This document shows, one piece after another, positions 53,408 to 61,976 of a stretch of 64,000 bases of DNA. The translations under genes and the position numbers were made by a program. Numbering within the stretch: the stretch's first letter is position 1; each line of letters opens with the position of its first letter. The notes beneath the pieces were generated by a model, which was given only the letters and a program-made list of their open reading frames with translations, was not told where the DNA came from and made no database searches. Source of the DNA: Syntrophobacteraceae bacterium (GTDB lineage Bacteria > Desulfobacterota > Syntrophobacteria > Syntrophobacterales > Syntrophobacteraceae); NCBI GenBank assembly GCA_018053185.1, contig JAGPLX010000003.1, positions 37,543 to 101,542 of the forward strand, in the 5' to 3' direction.

Positions 53408-55609
53408 ATGATGAACCGATTGCGCGACATGCCCTTGCGATATCGCCTGAGCATTCCGTTCTTTTTCCTGGCCCTCTTCGGAACCTTTTCCCTGGTCGGA
53501 TTGGCCATCATCAGCCAGGACGCCATCATCAAACACGAGGAGCGCGAGAGACTTTACGGGTATGACCGGGCCCTGGCTCACATTTTAGCCTTCCAGGGTC
53601 GCTGGGCCGTGAGCCTCGCCTCCACGTTCGCGCGCAACCCTGAGATCGTGAGCGCCCTTGCCGAGAAAGACCGTCTTCGCCTCATACAACTGTGCTACCC
53701 GGCCTATGTATTCATGAAAGAGGAATACGGCATCAGCCAGTTCAGCTTCCATGTCTTGCCGCCCCGCATGTTCCTTCGACTCGAGCGACTCTACGAATTC
53801 GGCGACGATCTCAGTTACCGCCAGACCATCCTCGATGCCATCTTCACGGGAAGAGAAATCTACGGGTTGGAACAAGGACTGGGGGGATACAGCATTCGCG
53901 GCGTGGCTCCGGTATTTGAACGCGGCAACATCATCGGCACGGTCGAGATCGGTTTCAGCTTCGGGTCGAACTTGATGCAATGGCTGAAAAAGCAGTTTGA
54001 CATCGAGGTCTCGATTCTTCTTCCCGACAAGTCTCAAGCGACTTTTCGAAGCTTCTCGACAACTTTTCCCGGCCCCATCGAGCGAACCGATCCGGTTTAT
54101 GCACGGGTTTACCGTGAATCCCAGCCCCAGATCCTGATCGGGGAGTTCCAGGGCCGGCCCTATGCGATCCTGGTGAGGACCGTTTACGATTACCAGGGGA
54201 ACCCGGTGGGCCTGGTGGAGTTCTGTGTGAACCGGAAGTCCACCATTGCGCTGCTCACCCGCTACCGCCGCTGGATGATCTGCCTTGGTATCATCGGAAT
54301 GCTTCTTTCCGTCGGAGGCATCTACATCATCAGCAGCTACTTCACCCGGCCCATCGGCAGGATGATCTCCTTCGCCCGTTCCATCGCCCAGGAGGAACCG
54401 GTCGAACCCCTGGAATCCTACCCCTCGGGGGAGTTGGGAGTGCTGGCCCAGGCACTGGACGACATGCTGGATTCCCTCAACGAATCCCGGCGGAAGATCC
54501 GGGACTACATGGACAACCTCGAGACCATGGTCCAGGAGAGGACCCGGGCCTTGAAGGAGTCCGAAGAAAAGTACCGAACCCTCGTCGAGAATGTTCCTCT
54601 GGTGGTATATCGGACCTTGGGGAACGGCAGGGTCATTTTCATCAATCATTATATCGAGGTTCTCATGGGCATTCCCGTGAGCCGGGTGCTCGAGGATCCC
54701 ACCTTCTGGAAACAGAAGGTCTGGGTGGAAGACCGTCCTCGCATCTGGCCCCTCATGGATCTTTGCCTGGAGGAAGGGCGGACCTTCAGGGAAGAATACC
54801 GGGTGGCGGACCGCGAGGGAAACCTCGTGTACGTGATGGATCACGCCATTCCCGTCCTGGATGAGGAAGGAAACGTGGAAACCGTGGACGGCTTTCTCAT
54901 GGATGTCGGTGACCGCCACCGGCTGCAGCAGCAGATCATTCAGACGGAAGAACTGAGGACCCTGAGCCAGATCTCGGCACGGCTGGCCCACGAAATCCGA
55001 AACCCCCTCGTTTCGGCCGGAGGCTTTGCCCGCCGGCTTCTCCACAGCCTCCCGCCGGACGAAAAGACATACCGTCCCAAGGTCGAGATCATTGTGCGGG
55101 AGGTGGCCCGCCTGGAGAAAATCCTCGAGACGACCCTCTCCTATCTCGAGCCCATCGAAATCGTCCCCGAAAAATCTTCCGTGAATGAACTCGTCGAGCG
55201 GGTCCTCGAAGACCAAAGGGACCTTCTGGAAGCCGGATCCATGCAGGTGGAGACCCTTTTATCCCCCTCCCTGCCCATGGCCTCTATCGATCCCCTCCTG
55301 TTCCGAAACGCCCTGGACAGCATCCTGGGCGCCCTGCTGAGCCTGTGCTCCTTCGGGTCAAAATTGCGGGTTCGTACCTATTGGGGTCAAAATGTCTTGA
55401 CCATCGATATGGAATTTTGGGGAATTCAGATCTCCCTGGACGACATAGATCATTTCTTTTATCCCTTCACCACTCATGAATCGGCCCAGGAATTGCCGGA
55501 ACTTCCCCTGGCCAAAGCCAAAATGATCATCCATCGGCACGGAGGTCTCATCACACTCGAGCAGAAGCACCCCCACCAGTTGACTGTGAGGATCACTCTG
55601 CCCTTGTGA
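53408..55609 (+). CDS. membrane histidine kinase (Cache-HAMP-PAS) with degenerate ATPase domain
   Basis: A 733-residue protein: TM1 (13-36), a periplasmic sensor of Cache type (about 38-285), TM2 (about 288-312), HAMP (313-366), a coiled coil, a PAS domain (about 388-505) and a HisKA helix with the phospho-acceptor His528 in 'ARLAHEIRNPL'. The C-terminal ATPase region keeps the F-box-like 'FYPFTTHE' and 'MIIHRHGG' but lacks the N-box Asn, DxGxG and the Gly-rich GLGL loop (reads LPELPL). GAGGTGA precedes the ATG. No response regulator is adjacent. It may be a sensor lacking autokinase activity. Confidence 0.87.
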   Translation: MMNRLRDMPLRYRLSIPFFFLALFGTFSLVGLAIISQDAIIKHEERERLYGYDRALAHILAFQGRWAVSLASTFARNPEIVSALAEKDRLRLIQLCYPAYVFMKEEYGISQFSFHVLPPRMFLRLERLYEFGDDLSYRQTILDAIFTGREIYGLEQGLGGYSIRGVAPVFERGNIIGTVEIGFSFGSNLMQWLKKQFDIEVSILLPDKSQATFRSFSTTFPGPIERTDPVYARVYRESQPQILIGEFQGRPYAILVRTVYDYQGNPVGLVEFCVNRKSTIALLTRYRRWMICLGIIGMLLSVGGIYIISSYFTRPIGRMISFARSIAQEEPVEPLESYPSGELGVLAQALDDMLDSLNESRRKIRDYMDNLETMVQERTRALKESEEKYRTLVENVPLVVYRTLGNGRVIFINHYIEVLMGIPVSRVLEDPTFWKQKVWVEDRPRIWPLMDLCLEEGRTFREEYRVADREGNLVYVMDHAIPVLDEEGNVETVDGFLMDVGDRHRLQQQIIQTEELRTLSQISARLAHEIRNPLVSAGGFARRLLHSLPPDEKTYRPKVEIIVREVARLEKILETTLSYLEPIEIVPEKSSVNELVERVLEDQRDLLEAGSMQVETLLSPSLPMASIDPLLFRNALDSILGALLSLCSFGSKLRVRTYWGQNVLTIDMEFWGIQISLDDIDHFFYPFTTHESAQELPELPLAKAKMIIHRHGGLITLEQKHPHQLTVRITLPL

Positions 55610-55612
55610 GGG

Positions 55613-55646
55613 AAAAAAAGAAGAGGCGGTCCGAGACCGCCTCTTC
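55613..55646 (-). terminator. flagellin terminator
   Basis: A perfect 12-bp stem (GAAGAGGCGGTC and complement, 3-nt loop) is followed by seven Ts on the minus strand, downstream of fliC. On the plus strand the same stem sits 10 nt after the kinase stop and could also end that transcript, though no T-tract follows there. Confidence 0.88.
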
Positions 55647-55668
55647 CTGAACTGTAGGATGGTGCCCT

Positions 55669-55697
55669 GGGGCTCCCACCCAGTGAGCGGGAGCCCC
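55669..55697 (-). repeat. second hairpin in the flagellin 3' region
   Basis: A perfect 9-bp GC stem (GGGGCTCCC/GGGAGCCCC) with an 11-nt loop, between the fliC stop and its terminator. It lacks a T-tract and may stabilise the abundant flagellin mRNA. Confidence 0.55.
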
Positions 55698-55712
55698 TGT
55701 TGGACCCCTGGA

Positions 55713-56561
55713 TTATCGGAGCAGGGTCAGGATCTGCTGGGGAGCCGCATTTGCTTGGGCCAGCATGGCCATGCCGGATTGTTGCAGGATCTGTTCCCTC
55801 GTGAAGTTCATCACCTCGTAGGCCATATCCACATCGCGGATGGCGGACTCGGATGCCGAGAAGTTCTCGATTCCCGTGTTCAGGTTTTCCATGGTGATTT
55901 GCAACCGGTTCTGGTAGCTGCCGACCTTGCCCATGTAGTTGTTGATGGAACCGAGGGCTGTGTCGAGGGCATCCATGGCGGCCTGGGCGGAAGCCACGGA
56001 ATCGATCTTCAAAGTGCTGCTGCCGACACCCAAGGCACCTGTGCAGGCGGCATTGAGAGTGATGCCGATCATGTTCTGAGAGTCGTTGGTGGCACCCACC
56101 ATAAAGGTGATTCCGCCGGAAATGTCGCTGCTGCCGTTGATCAATTGCAGGCTGGCGGCGTTCCGGGTGCTGTAGGTGGTCGACTGAGCAATACGGTCGA
56201 TTTCCGCCTGCAGTTCGGCAAACTCCACCTGGAGCTTGTCTCGATTTTCCGTTTGACCCGATGCGGCCTGGGTCGCCAGGTCCTTCATCCGGACCAGGGT
56301 ATCGTAAATCTTGTTGTAGGCGCCATCGGCGACCTGCAGCATGCTGTTGGCTTCACTGCTGTTCTGGTAAGCCACCCGCATGGATGAAATTTTGGCTTTG
56401 AACATGTTGGCCACCGCAAATCCCGAGGCATCGTCCTTGGCGGAGTTGATGCGATAGCCAGAAGAGATCTTCTTCAACGAGTCACCCAACCTGTTGTTGG
56501 TCTGGACCAACAGGTTGTGGATACTCAATGCCTCAACGTTAGTGTTGATTCGAAGTCCCAT
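55713..56561 (-). CDS. fliC: flagellin
   Basis: A 282-residue flagellin consisting almost only of the conserved D0/D1 domains: 'LRINTNVEALSIHNLL', 'SLKKISSGYRINSAKDDASGFAVAN' at the N-terminus, and 'IRDVDMAYEVMNFTREQILQQSGMAMLAQAN', split over the C-terminal helix. The surface domain D2/D3 is very short (about 140-200) and rich in Ser, Thr and Asn, possible O-glycosylation sites. AAGGAGG precedes the ATG. The flanking terminator and sigma-28-like promoter make it a single-gene unit, with glycosylation genes just upstream. Confidence 0.96.
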   Translation of the reverse strand: MGLRINTNVEALSIHNLLVQTNNRLGDSLKKISSGYRINSAKDDASGFAVANMFKAKISSMRVAYQNSSEANSMLQVADGAYNKIYDTLVRMKDLATQAASGQTENRDKLQVEFAELQAEIDRIAQSTTYSTRNAASLQLINGSSDISGGITFMVGATNDSQNMIGITLNAACTGALGVGSSTLKIDSVASAQAAMDALDTALGSINNYMGKVGSYQNRLQITMENLNTGIENFSASESAIRDVDMAYEVMNFTREQILQQSGMAMLAQANAAPQQILTLLR

Positions 56562-56685
56562 TTTCGTTCCTCCTTGAAATTTCTTGCTGTGACATCCGTG
56601 TCATTTTTGAAACCATTCTACGTTCATCTCCTACAGTTCCGGCAACCAGCCGGCGCCGATTGCATTGCCCCGGCTTCTGCCGTTC

Positions 56686-56713
56686 TATTCGGCCAAACGG
56701 AGCACCCACTTTA
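56686..56713 (-). promoter_or_regulatory. sigma-28 (FliA)-like promoter of flagellin
   Basis: On the minus strand TAAAG is followed, 16 nt after TAAA, by GCCGAATA, close to the FliA pattern TAAA-N15-GCCGATAA. It lies about 125 nt upstream of the flagellin start, just beyond the end of the neighbouring glycosyltransferase gene. Confidence 0.6.
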
Positions 56714-56733
56714 GGACTTTTTGAAGATCGATT

Positions 56734-58371
56734 TTACGGGTTCTTCAAAAGCTCTCCAGCGGCTTCCCCGGCCCAGTTCGCCAGCTTTCCCTTTTTTTCC
56801 GCCTCCAGCCCCTCGCTCAGCCATCGGAACAGGTCCTCCGAAGTGCCAACTGAGGGAGGGGGAGAGGTTTGCCGCCGGATCAGCCGCTCTACCCGTTCAA
56901 ATTCGTTCCGGCGCTTCTTCTTCAAGGAAATGAGGGCCATGGGCAGAAGAAAATCCAAATCCCGGTGACAGCCCTGAACCAGCGTGTTGAAACCCTCCCA
57001 CGCCTTGTCCCAATCCCCCTTACGGAAGTGAAGGTGAGCGCGGTTGGCCAAAGCGGCGAAATGGCCCGGGGTCTTCTCCAGCGCAGCAGCGTAGCATTCC
57101 ATCGCCTTGGCGAAGTCTCCCAGCTTGTCGTGAATCAAGCCCAGGTTGCACAGGCCGTCCGAGCTCAATTCCCCTTCCTGTCGTATTGCCTGGTAGGATC
57201 GGAGGGAGAGCCTCCACTCCCCGTTATGGAGGGCTTTCAGGCCAAGCCATTCGAACATTTCGTGCCAGGGAACTCCCATGGCATTCACTCGTCCGAGGAC
57301 ATCGAGACCCTCCGTTTCCTTTCCCATGCAGAGGAGGCTGAGCGCCACGTGCATCCGGATGGTGGACGGAGGCGGCAGGGGTTCCGAAGGATGAAATCTC
57401 ACTCTCTGCCTTTCCGTCGAGAGTGCCTTCCGGAAACACCCGATGGCCTGGGGATGCCGCCCGAGCCGTTGGAACATGCAGCCGAGGCGGTAATGAACTT
57501 CGGGATCTTCGTCCGCCATGGCATTGGCCCTGAGGAGATTCCGATGGGCCAACCCCGGGTCCCCCAACCTTGCATAGTTTCCGGCAAGAAAGAGGTATCC
57601 CTCCATGACCGATTGCAGGTTCGGTGAGCCGTTTTCGGGGGATCGATCGTGAATACGCCGCTCGAGGTGAACCAGTGCCCGCTCCATGGAGGCGACGGCC
57701 TGGGAATAAAGGCCCAGGGTTTCCTGGGAAACGGCCAGGTAGTAGTGGACATGCTCGTCATCGCGACCGTCCATTCGCTCCTTTTCCAGGATGGCCAGAT
57801 TGCGTCGCATCTTTTGGAGAAAATGGCCCCGTTCCGTGTACCCGTAATGGTGAATGACGATATCGGTTCGGACCTCCTCAATCCCTGCCCTTTCCACGCT
57901 GGGGTGAAGCTGCTCGTGTACCCTTCCTCGAAACCGGACATCCGGACGGTTGGGAACACAGCGAAGCTGGTGACAGGACCAGGAAGGTCCCGATTCATCC
58001 ACATTCTGCAAGATAAAGTAAAAGGCACGCCCCGTGGAAAAATGATCTTTCAGATTGCGGACCCGTTCCTGCATGACGGAATCGAGACGATCGTCGGCAT
58101 CGAGCCAGAGAATGTAGCGTCCGCGGGCCTTCTCGAGGGAGAAATTCCGGGCGGCGGAAAAGTCCTCACACCAGGGAAAATCGTAGACATGGGAGGTGTA
58201 CTGGGTGGCAATGGTGCGGGTGTTATCCTCGGAACCCGTGTCGACCACGACGATTTCGTCGGCAAAGCCGGAAAAGCTGGTCAAGGCTTCCCCAAGGTGG
58301 TGGGCCTCGTTTTTCACTATCATACACACGGAGAGAGACGGTACTGATGCCGACACGCCTGGGATTTTCAT
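56734..58371 (-). CDS. family 2 glycosyltransferase with TPR repeats (first copy)
   Basis: A 545-residue protein. The N-terminal GT2 domain (about 10-230) opens 'LSVCMIVKNEAHHLGEAL', has 'VVVDTGSEDNT', the DxD motif 'LWLDADDRLD' and 'VRFRGRVHEQLHP'. The remainder is a run of TPR-like pairs ('GYLFLAGNYARLGDPGLA', 'GLIHDKLGDFAKAMECY'). Such GT-TPR proteins flank flagellin genes in several lineages and are thought to glycosylate flagellin. The ATG at 58371 lies 14 nt after the preceding gene's stop. It ends 20 nt before the flagellin promoter. Confidence 0.87.
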   Translation of the reverse strand: MKIPGVSASVPSLSVCMIVKNEAHHLGEALTSFSGFADEIVVVDTGSEDNTRTIATQYTSHVYDFPWCEDFSAARNFSLEKARGRYILWLDADDRLDSVMQERVRNLKDHFSTGRAFYFILQNVDESGPSWSCHQLRCVPNRPDVRFRGRVHEQLHPSVERAGIEEVRTDIVIHHYGYTERGHFLQKMRRNLAILEKERMDGRDDEHVHYYLAVSQETLGLYSQAVASMERALVHLERRIHDRSPENGSPNLQSVMEGYLFLAGNYARLGDPGLAHRNLLRANAMADEDPEVHYRLGCMFQRLGRHPQAIGCFRKALSTERQRVRFHPSEPLPPPSTIRMHVALSLLCMGKETEGLDVLGRVNAMGVPWHEMFEWLGLKALHNGEWRLSLRSYQAIRQEGELSSDGLCNLGLIHDKLGDFAKAMECYAAALEKTPGHFAALANRAHLHFRKGDWDKAWEGFNTLVQGCHRDLDFLLPMALISLKKKRRNEFERVERLIRRQTSPPPSVGTSEDLFRWLSEGLEAEKKGKLANWAGEAAGELLKNP

Positions 58372-58384
58372 GACGAAAGAGCCT

Positions 58385-60193
58385 TCATCGGCCTGGGGAG
58401 TGTGCCGCAGTCCGTGAGAGGGCAAGGTGGTGCCGTGCCTTCTCGATGTCCCCCACTTTCACGAACAGGCCTGCAAGGATTCGGTCCACTCCCGCCTCGG
58501 GAGAAGATTGGCCTCGCACCCTGGTGAAAACCTCGATGGCTTTGCAGAAGTCCCCGGCTCGAATCCATGCGATCCCGAGCCTTCGCCCGATCCGGAAAGC
58601 ATCCGGATGGTCCCCGTACAAAGTTTCCAGGAAACCAATCCAGTTTTGAACCCTGTCCCGCCCGGCAAACCGGTTCTCCACCAGGTCGAGCAGGGTCTCG
58701 ATCTCTTCCTTTCGATCATCCTGGATTGCGCTGAAGGCCTGGACCAGGGCGTCCGGACTATCCATGTCCACAAGGCAGGAAAACAGCCGGCCCAGGGACT
58801 CGAGGGAGGCTTTCTTCAAGATAAAGCCCTTCTCTCCCAGGAGAGACGGAAGGACGGTCATATTGGACCGGCTTCGGCCGAGACCTTCGAGAATCTGCAT
58901 GGAAACCCGCACTTCCTCGTCAGTCACCCCCGAACACGATCGAAAATAGTGAAGACATCGGGCAGTATCTCCCCGTTGAAAATAAGCGTAGGCAAGGGGG
59001 AGTGCGATGAAATCCCGGGAGGTCCCCAAGTCTTCGGCCGCTGTCAGGTGGACGACTGCCAGGTCAAAATCCTGACAATTGAGGGCACAGATCCCGAGAA
59101 GCCGGTGTGCCTCGGGATCTCCCGCCCGACCAGCGACATATCTCCGCAGAAAATGCGCGGCCTGCGGAAAGTCCCGGGTCTGCAGACAGCACACGCCGAT
59201 CATCTTGAAGAGGTCCGTCTCCTGAATGGAATGCTCCTGGCTCAGTCCGGTGGTTCGCCTTTCGGGGGGGAGTTGGAGAAAATCGTTTGCCTGAAGCAGA
59301 TGTGGCAGGGCTTTCGAGTATTCCTCCCGCTGGAACAGGGCGAAACCCAAAAAAAGTCGGGCCGTGTTCTGGATGGGTACGGCTTGGAGGGATTCCAGTG
59401 CCCGCTGGACGGCCCGGGAATAATCGTGCTCCACAAGGTGATGGTAGCTCAGCAGATTGAGAATCAGCGCCGTGAGATTGGGAGTCAGGCCCCTGCCGCC
59501 GAGGGCACGGTGGAGGGCATCCCGGCTCTCCGGCATTTTCTCCAGGCCCAGCAGGGTGAGACCCAGGTAGTAGAGGGCATACCCGTCCTCGGGATCTCTC
59601 GCCAGTTGTTTCCGAGCCAGGCGGAGGTTTCTCTCGAGCTTTTCGATTTCCCCCGCCCGGGAAATGTCGTATCCCAGGTGTTCGATGAAAAAGCCCGCCT
59701 GGGCGATACGAGCGTTTACCTTTTCGAGAAACGGTTCCACACGCTCATGAACCTCTCCCGCAAAGTGGATTCCAGGATAATTTCGGAACATTCGAACGTT
59801 GTAGGTAACCTGGAAGTAGATGTGCCCTCCATGACTCCGACGGCTTTTGATGGGTGTCGAATAGGCATCGATGCCGGGGGCGGCCGCCGCCCGGCGCAGG
59901 CAATCGACCATCCCGCCCGGGTCGAGCCGTTCGTCCGCATCGAGATAAAGGATCCACTCGCCTCGGGCATGGTGCAGGGATTCATTGCGTGCTGCGGAAA
60001 AGTCCTGGTTCCAGGGAAAGTGGAAGACTGCTGCACCATGAGCACGGGCAATCTCGATGGTTCGGTCGTTGGAGCCCGTGTCCACGACGATCATTTCATC
60101 CACCAGGTGCCGCACGCTCTCGAGGCATGCCGGAAGGTCGGTCTCTTCGTCCTTGACGATCATGCACAGGGAAATGGTGGGGTTGGTTTTCAT
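58385..60193 (-). CDS. family 2 glycosyltransferase with TPR repeats (second copy)
   Basis: A 602-residue paralogue of the gene downstream. Its GT2 domain opens 'ISLCMIVKDEETDLPACLE', with 'VVDTGSNDRT', the DxD motif 'LYLDADERLD' and 'GIHFAGEVHERVEP'. Residues of about 195-590 are tandem TPRs ('YYLGLTLLGLEKMPESRDAL', split; 'AHRLLGICALNCQDFDLA'). It probably arose by duplication with the first copy. The ATG lies 13 nt after the CgeB-like gene. The target sugar is unknown. Confidence 0.87.
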   Translation of the reverse strand: MKTNPTISLCMIVKDEETDLPACLESVRHLVDEMIVVDTGSNDRTIEIARAHGAAVFHFPWNQDFSAARNESLHHARGEWILYLDADERLDPGGMVDCLRRAAAAPGIDAYSTPIKSRRSHGGHIYFQVTYNVRMFRNYPGIHFAGEVHERVEPFLEKVNARIAQAGFFIEHLGYDISRAGEIEKLERNLRLARKQLARDPEDGYALYYLGLTLLGLEKMPESRDALHRALGGRGLTPNLTALILNLLSYHHLVEHDYSRAVQRALESLQAVPIQNTARLFLGFALFQREEYSKALPHLLQANDFLQLPPERRTTGLSQEHSIQETDLFKMIGVCCLQTRDFPQAAHFLRRYVAGRAGDPEAHRLLGICALNCQDFDLAVVHLTAAEDLGTSRDFIALPLAYAYFQRGDTARCLHYFRSCSGVTDEEVRVSMQILEGLGRSRSNMTVLPSLLGEKGFILKKASLESLGRLFSCLVDMDSPDALVQAFSAIQDDRKEEIETLLDLVENRFAGRDRVQNWIGFLETLYGDHPDAFRIGRRLGIAWIRAGDFCKAIEVFTRVRGQSSPEAGVDRILAGLFVKVGDIEKARHHLALSRTAAHSPGR

Positions 60194-60205
60194 GGCATAC
60201 CGGCC

Positions 60206-61915
60206 CTAGGGTAGATGGTTCAGCATATGCTGCAGTCGTTTCCGGATCGTGTGTTCCTTCAACAGCCGCCGGTATCCCGCCGCGGCCACGGATTCCCGCT
60301 CGGAGGGATGGAGCAGGAAGTATTCCACGAGACGCGGAAGCTCGTCCAGGGTGCGGTAGGCAACCACTTCGGTGCCGACATCGAACAGGTCCGGGAGGGC
60401 GTCACTGTAATCCGCCAAAACAAAGCCGCGGCAGGCGATGACGTCGAAGACCCTCATGGTCGCGATGTCTTTCTGGTAGATCCGGTTGATGTCCAGGTTC
60501 ACCCGGCTTGCATTGTAAATGAGCGTCAGCTCCCGAAAATGCCCAGCGGGTCCGCGGTAGGAGATGTTTTCGGGCAGATGTCCCTTCCAGCCTTCGTCTC
60601 CCCACAGATCCACCTGGAATCCATCGAGCCTCGACAGCACTTGCATGCGACGTCTCGATGCCGCAACCTCCCCGATGCAGCAGGCAAGATCCACCAATCT
60701 TCCCTGGGAGTCCGGCACACAGCTCCGGGGGACTCCCTCGGCATCCCGACCGGCAAACATCTCCTCGATCACGTAGCGATCGCACTCGCCAGCCTGACGC
60801 TCCAAGGCCATCGAGAAGATCTGACCGTAGTCCAAGGGGGATGCGGCGCCGGCACCTTCGTCTCGGGAACTCTGTTCCGTGAGCTTCCGATACAGGTGGG
60901 TCAGAGCCTCCGCCTGGCTGACCATGGAGCTACCCACAAATGAAACCTCCGCCCCGTACCGGCCCGTTTCCTGCTCGTCGAGTTCCATGGGGTAGCGTCG
61001 CCGGGGGTTGGCCGCGAGGGGGAGGTATTCCACGTGGCGAAAGCCGGCCGCCCGATAAAGGGAGACATTAGACTTCTTATAGGTGTAGATAAAGGACCGC
61101 CCAAGCTCTCTATTTCCAGGCAAGGGCCGCTCGATGCTCGGGTCGACCTCCCATACGACCAGGGGAATGCCCAGGGACTCGCAGATCTCCGGAAGGCCCC
61201 GGCAAAGATTCACGGTAACCACGAGATGGGGATCCAGGGTTTTCATCTGGTGACGGGATTCATTTTCGGAGACACGCCGCGGATCCCAGGTCAGAACCGA
61301 GTAGCCTTCCCGGCGGAGTGCGTCGGCAAGATCGGACACAAACAGACCTCCGGCGCCGATCAAGGCTCTCTGTCCCCTGCCGGACGCACCCGCCTCCACA
61401 AAATGCCGTTCTTCCTCGTACACGGCGCCCAGAACCGGGTGAGACCAGACGAAACAATCCCTCAAATCTTCCTGGGACAGGCGGACAAGGTCCGTCCCCA
61501 GGAGGAATCGCACACGTCCTGCGAGAATATCCCGGGAGAAGTCGAAACACCGGAATGCCAGGCGCAGCAGCCAGGGGTCACGTTCGTAGGCAAGTACGGG
61601 TCGGCAGGGGTCGGATTCCTTGAGGATGGCATCCAGGTAGTAGCCCAGCCCCAAACCAAGGCAGAGAATTCCACGTCGACACCCCCCGTTGAAGGATCGG
61701 CTTGCGGATCGAGCCTCCTCGACGGGGTCCGAGGCGGAATGAAGAAAAACACGCCCGGGATGCCTGAGAGCGGCGGTGGGAGAACCCGAGGCTGCAGCGA
61801 TCATCTCCACGTGATCGCTCTCCACGGGCTCGCATAGGCGTGCGACCAGACTCGGCGCCCGAACGGCCAGTGCCGACAGGTTGGACCGGAGGTTCTCTTC
61901 GGAAAAGGCAGCCAT
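60206..61915 (-). CDS. CgeB-type glycosyltransferase with Maf-like N-terminus
   Basis: A 569-residue protein. Residues 1-160 resemble the N-terminal Rossmann segment of motility-associated Maf proteins: 'NLSALAVRAPSLVARL', 'DPVEEARSASR', 'ILCLGLGLGYYLDAIL' and 'VLAYERDPWLL'. Residues of about 180-569 are a GT-B enzyme whose end ('MRVFDVIACRGFVLADYSDALPDLF', split; 'EVVAYRTLDELPRLVEYFL') is CgeB-like. Maf proteins transfer nonulosonic acids to flagellin, so this fused form fits flagellin glycosylation. The DUF115 core of true Maf is not seen. Confidence 0.8.
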   Translation of the reverse strand: MAAFSEENLRSNLSALAVRAPSLVARLCEPVESDHVEMIAAASGSPTAALRHPGRVFLHSASDPVEEARSASRSFNGGCRRGILCLGLGLGYYLDAILKESDPCRPVLAYERDPWLLRLAFRCFDFSRDILAGRVRFLLGTDLVRLSQEDLRDCFVWSHPVLGAVYEEERHFVEAGASGRGQRALIGAGGLFVSDLADALRREGYSVLTWDPRRVSENESRHQMKTLDPHLVVTVNLCRGLPEICESLGIPLVVWEVDPSIERPLPGNRELGRSFIYTYKKSNVSLYRAAGFRHVEYLPLAANPRRRYPMELDEQETGRYGAEVSFVGSSMVSQAEALTHLYRKLTEQSSRDEGAGAASPLDYGQIFSMALERQAGECDRYVIEEMFAGRDAEGVPRSCVPDSQGRLVDLACCIGEVAASRRRMQVLSRLDGFQVDLWGDEGWKGHLPENISYRGPAGHFRELTLIYNASRVNLDINRIYQKDIATMRVFDVIACRGFVLADYSDALPDLFDVGTEVVAYRTLDELPRLVEYFLLHPSERESVAAAGYRRLLKEHTIRKRLQHMLNHLP

Positions 61916-61976
61916 GATTTGGAGACAGTTTCCCGGATTGCGTTCACTTCAAGGAGCCGGGCACCGGCGGTGCGGA

